A stretch of 47,796 nucleotides of DNA from Candidatus Poribacteria bacterium (GTDB lineage Bacteria > Poribacteria > WGA-4E > PCPOR2b): positions 1-47,796 of the forward strand of contig PYIZ01000019.1 of NCBI GenBank assembly GCA_003635265.1. The letters are read 5' to 3'. A program made the position numbers and the translations under genes. Shown here in pieces: positions 41,026 through 47,796 of the stretch (position 1 is the stretch's first letter; each line of letters opens with the position of its first letter). A model generated the notes under the pieces. The model was not told the DNA's origin, ran no database searches, and saw only the letters and a list, made by a program, of their open reading frames with translations.

Positions 41026-41928
41026 TCATCCGCCCTGCCCACCGGCAGCAGCTTCACCCGGTTGTTCGCTGAAGTTCGCGCTCATTGGTAGATAAACCAT
41101 TGTCGACTGGGTTGTGGTGTTAGCGTTAGTCTGACGCTGCTGACCGTTTCCCCCAGCAACGGTGATCCAAACAACAACGGAGGTCGGAATCATTTCGGTG
41201 TCGTCCCACGACTCATACCACTCTTCGCCATCATAGTATCTCACGTCGAAGGAGGTAATCTGATCGATGATCGGCGCAATATTTACATAGATTGGATTCC
41301 CTACCTCATCTTCAGTTGGAGGACTTCCCGATTCAAGCAGCGGTTGAATAACAGTTTCTACCTCCAAAGCTGTCGTTGAAAGTCGGTAAAGGGCTAATCC
41401 ACCCGCCACTTCACCATCTGTTGTCAAAAACTCACCACCCACCTCCAACCCATCTTCTTGCTCGTTTTCGAGTTGACGAGTGATATCTTCTCCAATATAG
41501 TAGGCGATCCGCTGAACATCGCTTACAAGTTCTTCCTGATTGATATCCTCATCTGCTACGACGGTTTGGTTTGCTGCATTCAATTCAGCGAGAAACGGGT
41601 CGGGATCGGTAGGAATCAATGTCACGAAACTGATTAAATCTCGACTGATCCCTTCCTCGATCGGGTTATCCTGCGACACAATGATGAGAGACTCGTCGCC
41701 TTGTACAGCTTGCAGGTTGCTCAAGTCTGTAGCAACGCGTTCTAATGCGGTTCGACATTTTTGCGTCATAACAATCCGTGATTCAGACTTCTGGTAAATA
41801 TCTAGAGCAACATTGAACGCGGTGTAGGAGGCGCCTCCGATAATGACCAGAATACTGACTGCGACAAGCAATTCAAGTAAGGTAAAACCGTGGTCGTGGG
41901 GCATCAGCCGTGAAATGTGAGATCTCAT
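41026..41928 (-). CDS. gspJ: GspJ-like minor pseudopilin
   Basis: 300 residues. The prepilin signal HG-FTLLELLVAVSILVIIGGA places the processing site after Gly14 and keeps Glu at position 5 of the mature protein. The mature body is longer than usual GspJ (about 200). It has MTQKCRTALERVATDLSNLQ after the helix, typical of GspJ, and ends in a Gly/Gln-rich tail (GEAAAGGQGG). It forms part of the I-J-K tip complex. Its start overlaps the upstream gene's stop by 4 bases. Confidence 0.78.
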   Translation of the reverse strand: MRSHISRLMPHDHGFTLLELLVAVSILVIIGGASYTAFNVALDIYQKSESRIVMTQKCRTALERVATDLSNLQAVQGDESLIIVSQDNPIEEGISRDLISFVTLIPTDPDPFLAELNAANQTVVADEDINQEELVSDVQRIAYYIGEDITRQLENEQEDGLEVGGEFLTTDGEVAGGLALYRLSTTALEVETVIQPLLESGSPPTEDEVGNPIYVNIAPIIDQITSFDVRYYDGEEWYESWDDTEMIPTSVVVWITVAGGNGQQRQTNANTTTQSTMVYLPMSANFSEQPGEAAAGGQGG

Positions 41929-42389
41929 CCACCGCCTCCTTGTCCCTGTTGGCCTCCCTGTGTCTGATCTTGTGGTATCTGACGATCGGCGAGATACGTA
42001 CTCGTTGAAATTGTCCTTTCTCTACCACGCTCTTGCCATGTGACAGTAACAGTAACTAAGCGCAGCCCTTCAATCTCCTCCGATTCCACATCTTGAACCT
42101 CCGAATGCCAACGGAAGCGTGAATCCTCTCCAAATTCACCACTTTCTTCGCCGATATCCGGGTAACCCTCAGCCTCGATTGTCGCCATCTGAAATTTAAG
42201 CAGATACAACGCGGTTGTTCTGTTTTCTGCCAATGCTTGTCCTTTTGCCGCTTCTGTAAAGGAACGGAGCAACGTCGGCAAGGCTAATGACAATATGGCT
42301 AGTGTGACGACAATTTCGATGAGAGTAAAACCACTTTTGTCGTCTGCTGACCGGCGGAATAGTGAGATTAGGTTATTCAGATGAGTCAT
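41925..42389 (-). CDS. gspI: GspI-like minor pseudopilin
   Basis: 154 residues. The prepilin site is KSG-FTLIEIVVTLAILSLALPTLL with the conserved Glu5. ENRTTALYLLKFQMATIEAEGYPD follows the pattern of GspI (ARYLAENKL...E), and WQERGRERTISTSTYLADR is the usual end. A Gln/Gly-rich tail closes it. It nucleates the pseudopilus tip with GspJ and GspK. It overlaps the gene before (by 17 bases) and after (by 4). Confidence 0.8.
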   Translation of the reverse strand: MTHLNNLISLFRRSADDKSGFTLIEIVVTLAILSLALPTLLRSFTEAAKGQALAENRTTALYLLKFQMATIEAEGYPDIGEESGEFGEDSRFRWHSEVQDVESEEIEGLRLVTVTVTWQERGRERTISTSTYLADRQIPQDQTQGGQQGQGGGG

Positions 42390-43131
42390 GTGCCAACCCC
42401 AACATCTCGAGTTGCTGCGCGCTAATATTTTGAAGACGCACCCGTCCCGTTGCGTTTTCGACCGTTATGGACATCGCTTTACCACGCTGATCTTGAATAT
42501 ATACGACGGAATCCTCTGACGATCCCGCTGGAGAGAAGTAGATATAATCCACACCAGTATCGATTTGCATAGTCTGAAAGTTATGATTCGTTATCATGCG
42601 TGCTAAATTCACATTATGCCCCAGTTTCTGTGGTATACCAAGGATCGCATTCGTCCGTGAAGGCGACATTTGCTGCAAAGTTGGATTTCCTTGACCTGTG
42701 GTTGGCTGTTGGGTGGGGAGCGAACTTGATGGACTCGCGGTTACAGGCGTGGACGGGTCTCCGAGATTGAAAGTTTCGTTGGAAGCAAGCCAGTAGCGAT
42801 CTGCTGTCAAATCAAACACAACGAGGTAAGCTGCCCGTTCAGTGGTTGCCATATCACGCGCAAAGTTGAGCGTATCTCGGATGGCATGGGCGGTGGATTT
42901 CAAGCGTGTTGATGCAGCAAATCCACGTAGGGAGGGCATTGCAATAGAGGAAAGGATTGCGATTAACGCAAGCACGATCATGACCTCAATCAGCGTAAAG
43001 CCTTTCGAGGTGAGCGGATATACACCTCCTTTACCATGCAGAGAACAGCGATGGTTGTTTCCTATGGAATGCGGATCATGGCATCGGGACGAACCGCTTT
43101 CTGAACGCAAAATCTGGCTAGGTAGGTGCAT
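42373..43131 (-). CDS. gspH: GspH-like minor pseudopilin with long leader
   Basis: 252 residues from the ATG at 43131 (weak GAAGGT upstream). A TTG at 43170 would add 13 residues. The prepilin motif is SKG-FTLIEVMIVLALIAILSSIA, followed by STAHAIRDTLNFARDMATTERAAYLVVFD as in GspH/FimT. The leader before the glycine is about 43 residues, far longer than the usual 5-15. A near-perfect ribosome site AAAGGAGGTG lies only about 20 bases upstream of the TCGAAAGGCTTTACG cleavage region, but no normal start codon is well spaced after it. The true start is therefore uncertain. Confidence 0.75.
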   Translation of the reverse strand: MHLPSQILRSESGSSRCHDPHSIGNNHRCSLHGKGGVYPLTSKGFTLIEVMIVLALIAILSSIAMPSLRGFAASTRLKSTAHAIRDTLNFARDMATTERAAYLVVFDLTADRYWLASNETFNLGDPSTPVTASPSSSLPTQQPTTGQGNPTLQQMSPSRTNAILGIPQKLGHNVNLARMITNHNFQTMQIDTGVDYIYFSPAGSSEDSVVYIQDQRGKAMSITVENATGRVRLQNISAQQLEMLGLAHDSSE

Positions 43132-43200
43132 ATTTTTACCTTCAAAAAGTGGGGCAAATGTTTGGTTCAATCAAAGAATAACCGTGTGGGTTAATTTGCC

Positions 43201-43650
43201 TCACTGATCTATCTCCTGAACCCAGTTTGTGATGTCAGCGTCGAAGTCTGTGCCTCCTTCCTTGCCATCCTTGCCAAACGAGTAGAGGTCGTAACTGTAA
43301 CCTTCGTGAAGACCGGGATAGACATAGATGTAATTGTTACCCCATGGATCTGTGAAAATTGGCTTATTGATATAAGGACCGCTCCAATTTTCGGGTTGCG
43401 GGTTGGGTACTTGCCAAAGAGCTTGTAGATTCTGTTCCACCGTTGGATAGTCCCCAACTTCTATCGCATACATTTCTAACGCGGTTTCCAAAGCCCTAAT
43501 GTCCATCGTGGCCGTAGCGACTTTTGCCTTATCCGGCGCATTCAAGACCCGCGGCGCAATAAAACTTGCCAACAGACCGAGAATAACAACAACAATCATA
43601 ATTTCAATAAGTGTCAGACCTGATTCATCTGATTTTAACCGCTTGAGCAT
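43201..43650 (-). CDS. gspG: Major pseudopilin GspG
   Basis: 149 residues of the expected size. The leader MLKRLKSDESG is cut before LTLIEIMIVVVILGLLASFIAPRV, with Glu5 present. DIRALETALEMYAIEVGDYPTVEQNLQAL and GPYINKPIFTDPWGNNYIYVYPG are the clearest GspG landmarks, including the calcium-site region near the end (FGKDGKEGGTDFDADI). It polymerises into the pseudopilus that pushes substrates through the secretin. AAGGAGG precedes the ATG. Confidence 0.96.
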   Translation of the reverse strand: MLKRLKSDESGLTLIEIMIVVVILGLLASFIAPRVLNAPDKAKVATATMDIRALETALEMYAIEVGDYPTVEQNLQALWQVPNPQPENWSGPYINKPIFTDPWGNNYIYVYPGLHEGYSYDLYSFGKDGKEGGTDFDADITNWVQEIDQ

Positions 43651-43685
43651 GTTTTACCTCCTTGTTCAGAACGAACAGATGATGT

Positions 43686-44909
43686 CTATCCACTAAGCGA
43701 TGTGCTGGCTTCAAAGATTGGGAGTATCATTGCGACAGCAATAAATCCAATCAGTAAACCCATCAATAGAATCACTAACGGACCAATTGAGTTGGTAAGT
43801 CGTTCTAGGTTCTTCTTGATTTCCAAATCGTAATATACCGATAGTTTCGTCAGCATCTGTTCAGGGTCACCGGATTCCTCACCAATCGTAACCATGTGAG
43901 TCAGAAGCGGTGGGAAAACCGCACTTCTCTCCAACTCCCGTGACAAAGTCGAGCCGCGCTCGATTTCTTGTTCCGCAGCCGCAACCGCATTTCCGTAGAC
44001 CGAATTCCCAATGGTATCCTTGACAACACGAAGTGCCGGCAGCAGTATAACACCATTCTCCAGCAGCGTTGCCATTGTTCGCGTAAACCGTACCAGCGCA
44101 AAGTTGCTGAAGATTACCCCAATGATCGGGAGTTTAATCTTTACGCGATCAAAAGTCAGTCGTCCACTTTCCGTGCGAATATATTGTCTGAGCGCCGCGA
44201 TACCGCCAATCCCCGCAGCTAAAATTATCCACCAGTAAGCACTCAAGAAGTTGGTAATTCCGATAAGAAACTGCGTCGGACCGGGCAATGCGACGTCCAA
44301 CTCAGCGAACATACCGGTGAATTTGGGAATAACAAAGGTCATCAAGACCGCCACGGCACCGATGCTTAACGCTAACAGAATCGCGGGGTAGAATAGTGCA
44401 GAGGTCACTTCAGTTTTAAGAATCCGCTGTCTCTCAGCAAACTCAGCGAGACGTTCCAACACGATACCGAGAACACCACCCGCTTCGCCCGCTCTTACCA
44501 TATTGACATACAAATCGGAAAATACCTTCGGATGCTGCGCGAGCGCATCGTTGAGCGGTGAACCGTGTTCAACATCATATTTGACCTGCTCGACCACCCG
44601 CTTGAGTTCAACGTTAGTAATCTGTTCGAGGGTAACTCCCAAAGCACGAGATAACGGAACATAGGCGCTAATCAGCGTTGCCATCTGATAGGTGAAAAAC
44701 TCAACCTCCGCCGCCTTAATCCGCGTGGGTAAGAACGGAATCTGAATCCCTTTTCGATCTTGTGCCTCTGCGCTATCCTCAACGATACTTGTGGGCCAAT
44801 ATCCCATCACCTTCAGTTTAGACACAAGTTCAGCCTTACTGCTCGCCTCTTGTGTGTTGGTGACTACCGTTCCGGTGGTCGTCAGTGCTTCGTAACGGAA
44901 TCTTGGCAT
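43686..44909 (-). CDS. gspF: Inner-membrane platform protein GspF
   Basis: 407 residues, normal length. Two related cytoplasmic four-helix domains (about 70-170 and 270-370) each end in membrane helices. Landmarks are FTYQMATLISAYVPLSRALGVT, VRAGEAGGVLGIVLERLAEFAERQ, FTRTMATLLENGVILLPALRVV, MVTIGEESGDPEQMLTKLSVYYDLEI and the C-terminal LVILLMGLLIGFIAVAMILPIFE. It converts ATPase motion into pseudopilus assembly. It lies 51 bases after gspE. Confidence 0.96.
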   Translation of the reverse strand: MPRFRYEALTTTGTVVTNTQEASSKAELVSKLKVMGYWPTSIVEDSAEAQDRKGIQIPFLPTRIKAAEVEFFTYQMATLISAYVPLSRALGVTLEQITNVELKRVVEQVKYDVEHGSPLNDALAQHPKVFSDLYVNMVRAGEAGGVLGIVLERLAEFAERQRILKTEVTSALFYPAILLALSIGAVAVLMTFVIPKFTGMFAELDVALPGPTQFLIGITNFLSAYWWIILAAGIGGIAALRQYIRTESGRLTFDRVKIKLPIIGVIFSNFALVRFTRTMATLLENGVILLPALRVVKDTIGNSVYGNAVAAAEQEIERGSTLSRELERSAVFPPLLTHMVTIGEESGDPEQMLTKLSVYYDLEIKKNLERLTNSIGPLVILLMGLLIGFIAVAMILPIFEASTSLSG

Positions 44910-44960
44910 CAGGAATCTCTCCTATAATACATAACACTTTTATGTATTACGTTTCACCTT

Positions 44961-46724
44961 TCATACCACTTCGCCGATGTCAAACTCATCCTCTTGTGTG
45001 AGCCGTACAATTTCCTCGATTGTTGTGTAGCCAGCGACTACTTTTCTCCAGCCATCCTCGCGCAACGTTTTCATTCCCAGCCGCATTGCAGCGCGTTTCA
45101 GTTGGCTCGCAGACGCTCTTTGAATGGTCATCTCGCGCAATTCCTCGCTCATTAGGATGACCTCAAAGAGGCCAATGCGTCCCTTATATCCGCGACCCCG
45201 ACACTCTTTGCAACCGACCGCACGAGGGATAAGCAGATCAGAGGTAATCACTCCCGTTTGGCTGCCGAGTAGGTCTTGGACGCGCTCCGGTTCCGGTATG
45301 TACATCTCATAGCAGTGTGGACAAACCCGACGTGCAAGCCGTTGGGCGATGATGCCCTCCAGCGTTGAGGCAACTAAGTACGGTTCTACTCCCATATCTA
45401 CCAAGCGGGTAATCGCACTTGATGCGTCGTTTGTGTGTAGTGAGCTAAAAACAAGGTGCCCGGTCAAAGAGGTATGGATCCCCATCTCTGCTGTTTCATA
45501 GTCTCGGATCTCGCCCACCAATACTTTATCCGGGTCTTGACGGAGGATATGTCTCAACCCCGCTGCAAAGGTCACGTTTATCTCCGGGTTTACCTGAATC
45601 TGGTTTATGCCTTCCAGTTCATACTCAACCGGATCTTCTATCGTGATAATTTTGACTTCGGCGGTATTGATCTCTTTCAAACAGGCATACAGTGTTGTTG
45701 TTTTACCGCTGCCCGTTGGTCCCGTTGCCAAGATAATGCCGTGTGGTTTCTGGATCATACGATAAAACTGATCCAGATTATCCTCCAGCAAGCCGAGTTG
45801 TTCTAAACCGAATGAGATAGATTGTTTGTCAAGGATTCGGAGGACGACACTCTCGCCATGTACTGTGGGCACGGTCGAAACACGTAGGTCGATCTGGCGG
45901 TTTCCAACGCTCTGAACGGTTACACCGATCTTGCCATCCAAAGGACGACGCCGTTCTGCCACGTTCATACTCGCCATGATCTTGACACGGGAGGTAATTG
46001 CGGACTGGAGATGGGGAGGTGGGTTGGGTTGGTCTTCTAAAACACCGTCAATGCGGTAGCGAATTTTGAGTTCGCCGGGGAAGGGTTCTATATGGATATC
46101 ACTGGCACCGAGACGGACAGCGTCAATGATAATCTGATCCACGGCATTGACAACCGTCGGATCTTGACTTAAATCCTGCTCGCTAATGCCAAAATCGTCA
46201 ATCGTTTCGCGTTCAAGCGTGGCGACAGCACCAACGGGTCCCTTGATGCCTTCGCTGAGAATAGCAGCAGCGGTCTTGCCGTAGGCACGGATAATGGCCG
46301 CTTCGATGTCCGCTTCGTCCGCAAGCACCGGTTCAATTTCGCATTCCGTAACCAACCGCATCTCATCGATTAGCCGGACATCCAACGCATCCGCCATCGC
46401 CACTGTAAGTGTTCCTTCGTTCAGACGAATTGGCAAGACCTTGTTCCGGTAAGCAAAACTCGCTGAAACCCGCTCAGTTACTTCGCTGTCCGGAATAACA
46501 TCTTCGAGCACGGCGCAAGATACTCCGTACTCAAGGGCTTGTTTGGCGAGTGCAAGGGACCTAGAGTCTACAAACTTTGAGAGTGCTTGGGTATGGGTAA
46601 CACCTGTTGTTTCGACTTCTTCAAGAACTTGCTGGTGCTCATCCTCGGAGATTATGTCCGAATCTAGCATCAATTGTATTAGTGATTTCCCCACCGCGTT
46701 GCGCATTTTCTGATACCCCTTCAT
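44961..46724 (-). CDS. gspE: Secretion ATPase GspE/PilB
   Basis: 587 residues. The N-terminal N1 domain is present (about 1-150; LIQLMLDSDIISEDEHQQVL and LADEADIEAAI). The ATPase core has Walker A GPTGSGKTTTLY (335-346), IITIEDPVEY, the Walker B region DPDKVLVGEIRD and the His box GHLVFSSLHTNDA. A tetracysteine zinc motif follows (CPHC ... GCKECRGRGYKGRIG). It powers pseudopilus assembly from the cytoplasm. The ATG at 46724 has GGGAGG directly adjacent, so the ATG at 46706 (18 bases on, AAGGGG about 11 bases upstream) is an equal candidate. It is the first gene of the operon. Confidence 0.95.
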   Translation of the reverse strand: MKGYQKMRNAVGKSLIQLMLDSDIISEDEHQQVLEEVETTGVTHTQALSKFVDSRSLALAKQALEYGVSCAVLEDVIPDSEVTERVSASFAYRNKVLPIRLNEGTLTVAMADALDVRLIDEMRLVTECEIEPVLADEADIEAAIIRAYGKTAAAILSEGIKGPVGAVATLERETIDDFGISEQDLSQDPTVVNAVDQIIIDAVRLGASDIHIEPFPGELKIRYRIDGVLEDQPNPPPHLQSAITSRVKIMASMNVAERRRPLDGKIGVTVQSVGNRQIDLRVSTVPTVHGESVVLRILDKQSISFGLEQLGLLEDNLDQFYRMIQKPHGIILATGPTGSGKTTTLYACLKEINTAEVKIITIEDPVEYELEGINQIQVNPEINVTFAAGLRHILRQDPDKVLVGEIRDYETAEMGIHTSLTGHLVFSSLHTNDASSAITRLVDMGVEPYLVASTLEGIIAQRLARRVCPHCYEMYIPEPERVQDLLGSQTGVITSDLLIPRAVGCKECRGRGYKGRIGLFEVILMSEELREMTIQRASASQLKRAAMRLGMKTLREDGWRKVVAGYTTIEEIVRLTQEDEFDIGEVV

Positions 46725-46727
46725 CCT

Positions 46728-46744
46728 CCCAGTATTCTACTGGG
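46728..46744 (-). promoter_or_regulatory. Hairpin overlapping the gspE ribosome site
   Basis: CCCAGTA and TACTGGG pair perfectly (7 bp) around a 3-base loop, immediately upstream of the gspE ATG. The 3' arm contains the GGG of the Shine-Dalgarno, so folding would hide it. Confidence 0.5.
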
Positions 46745-46812
46745 GATTCGTTGTGTGCATAGGTAGACGCAGAAGGGTGCGTGGGGTTTAGAAACCTAGT
46801 GACTGTGAGCCT

Positions 46813-46841
46813 CTCTTAATGCAATCTTAACAAAAATTCAA
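46813..46841 (-). promoter_or_regulatory. Candidate promoter of the secretion operon
   Basis: On the minus strand, -35 TTGAAT (46841-46836), a 17-base spacer and a weak -10 TAAGAG (46818-46813), about 90 bases before gspE. Confidence 0.35.
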
Positions 46842-46845
46842 TTTT

Positions 46846-47538
46846 TCACGTGTGATTCTCCGAGTCCAAAAACCCGTCGAGTTCCTGAAGTTCTGTGAGT
46901 TGGACATCGACGAGTGACGCGTCGGGGCACTCCTTGTCTTCCTCACCAACTAACCAAGCTGCCCACATGCCAACGCCTTTTGCACCAACCACATCATCGG
47001 AATATGTATCTCCGACATAGATTGCTTGTTCAGGGACAGTACCTAATCCCTTCAACGCTGCATGGAATATGCCCGCCTCCGGTTTCGATATGCCCACGAC
47101 GGTTGAATCTACCACGATATCAAGCAAGGGTGAAAGGTCGTATTCGTCACACCAACCTCGTGTGTTTCCAAAATTGTTGCTGATAACGCCTATCTGGTAT
47201 CGATCTCGAAGCGTGACGAACCACTGCCGATTGCGATCAAGATGTTCCCCCGCTCCTTCGCAGAAAAAATCTACGTACCGGTCTTTAACGCACATATCCA
47301 AACCGAGCGCTTCGTAGATGCCGGTAGCAATGATATCCATCGTTTCGCGCAGCGAGAGTTGGGAAGCGCTCCCACCGTCGATAAGTCGATCAACAGCAGC
47401 ACGATCCACCCGATCAAACGTCTCTCGGTCAATCTCCGGATACGCCTGCTGGAGGAAGCGGTATGTTCGATCTCGCCAATGGACGCCATTTCCATCAAGC
47501 GTTCCGCCAAAATCGAACAACAAGGCACGAAGTTTCAT
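46846..47538 (-). CDS. HAD-superfamily hydrolase
   Basis: 230 residues from the ATG at 47538; the preceding in-frame TTG is less likely. Motif I is LLFDFGGTLDGNG, with the nucleophile Asp but G-G-T-L-D-G in place of DxD. Motif II is VISNNFGN, motif III is the lysine in GISKPEAGIFHAAL, and motif IV is YVGDTYSDDVVGAKGVG. The alpha-helical cap lies between residues 15 and 90. It probably dephosphorylates a small phosphorylated metabolite. It is on the same strand upstream of gspE, separated by 121 bases, so it may be transcribed independently. Confidence 0.85.
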   Translation of the reverse strand: MKLRALLFDFGGTLDGNGVHWRDRTYRFLQQAYPEIDRETFDRVDRAAVDRLIDGGSASQLSLRETMDIIATGIYEALGLDMCVKDRYVDFFCEGAGEHLDRNRQWFVTLRDRYQIGVISNNFGNTRGWCDEYDLSPLLDIVVDSTVVGISKPEAGIFHAALKGLGTVPEQAIYVGDTYSDDVVGAKGVGMWAAWLVGEEDKECPDASLVDVQLTELQELDGFLDSENHT

Positions 47539-47548
47539 CAAAAATCTT

Positions 47549-47601
47549 CGCAGTGGAGACCCCGTTCTTTAGGACGGGGAGGAAACTGCGCCTCCTTTTT
47601 T
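47549..47601. mobile_element. IS200/IS605-end-like hairpin with terminator
   Basis: Outer arms CGCAGT (47549-47554) and ACTGCG (47585-47590) enclose an inner stem CCCCGTTCT/AGGACGGGG (47560-47568 and 47571-47579). Hairpins of this kind (CCCCGTCCTTTAGGACGGGG then AGGAA) mark the ends of IS200/IS605 elements next to tnpB genes. GGAGG (47578-47582) can also pair with CCTCC (47591-47595) before six Ts, a Rho-independent terminator on the plus strand. No transposase is seen; the rest to 47796 has no convincing gene. Confidence 0.4.
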
Positions 47602-47796
47602 AACTTTTTTTGTAATCTAGCTTACACTTTTTGTGTAGATATATGATAGAATATAGCCCGTAACTCGATGACTTAGGAGAAACGCTCGTTTTTCGCTGCC
47701 CTCTCGCTTCGATGCGGAAGGTAAAATTGCTAGCGTGTTACAGCGGTAAAGCTAAAAATCAGATAGCAAGCAGTTTGTCTGAGGTTTCCCCGGAGT

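Overview
The window reads like a chromosomal stretch of an uncultivated Gram-negative bacterium, most like Candidatus Poribacteria. This is an inference from gene content: two phytanoyl-CoA-dioxygenase-like (PhyH) proteins, Gfo/Idh/MocA and mandelate-racemase-type enzymes, a COG4091-like dehydrogenase, RraA-like and PD40 beta-propeller proteins, many intergenic hairpin repeats and a full outer-membrane secretion locus. No rRNA or tRNA was seen, so placement rests on protein character only.

Layout. Bases 1-6100 hold the end of a GH106-like glycosidase, a thiamine-diphosphate enzyme, an APH-fold kinase-like protein and, convergent to it, an RraA-family protein. Bases 6200-8615 are a tandem duplication of a secreted PD40 beta-propeller gene behind a good sigma-70-type promoter. 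Bases 8618-9045 hold a broken methyltransferase-like remnant on the minus strand. Bases 9063-18622 are a plus-strand catabolic-type island: enolase-superfamily enzyme, zinc alcohol dehydrogenase, COG4091-like dehydrogenase, two more MDR reductases, a small secreted protein, an MFS transporter and a D-2-hydroxyacid dehydrogenase. Bases 18693-25449 hold an AlbA_2-type regulator, uvrC, a secreted LamG-like protein and a double-length YibE/F membrane protein. Bases 25497-32117 hold a divergent pair (PhyH-like enzyme and Gfo/Idh/MocA) with two clear promoters, a second PhyH enzyme, a large TPR protein and a flavin-dependent halogenase-like oxidoreductase.

Bases 32179-46724 (minus strand) are a type II secretion / type IV pilus-like operon transcribed E-F-G-H-I-J-K-(DNA methyltransferase)-L-M-D. 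Its genes overlap or abut. Unusual points are a PilM-PilN-like fusion in the L position, a 1021-residue secretin with six N1-like repeats instead of three, a K component carrying several helix-hairpin-helix (ComEA-like) modules, no recognisable GspC, and a beta-class DNA methyltransferase inside the operon. A HAD hydrolase and an IS200/IS605-end-like hairpin close the window.

Most notable observations: (1) three unrelated secreted proteins end in the same short tail, K-[LF]-T-x(1,2)-W-G-x-[LI]-K, a candidate lineage-specific C-terminal sorting or anchoring tag; (2) the PhyH-like protein at 25497-26342 has H-G-A where its neighbour has H-T-D, the change that defines Fe/2-oxoglutarate halogenases such as SyrB2, and the FAD enzyme at 30843-32117 carries all three flavin-halogenase signatures, so two halogenase-like enzymes lie within 7 kb; (3) a family of MITE-like intergenic elements with shared ends (core CAAGTTGCTAGT) and nested GC hairpins with compensatory stem changes; (4) the remodelled secretion operon with an embedded methyltransferase.
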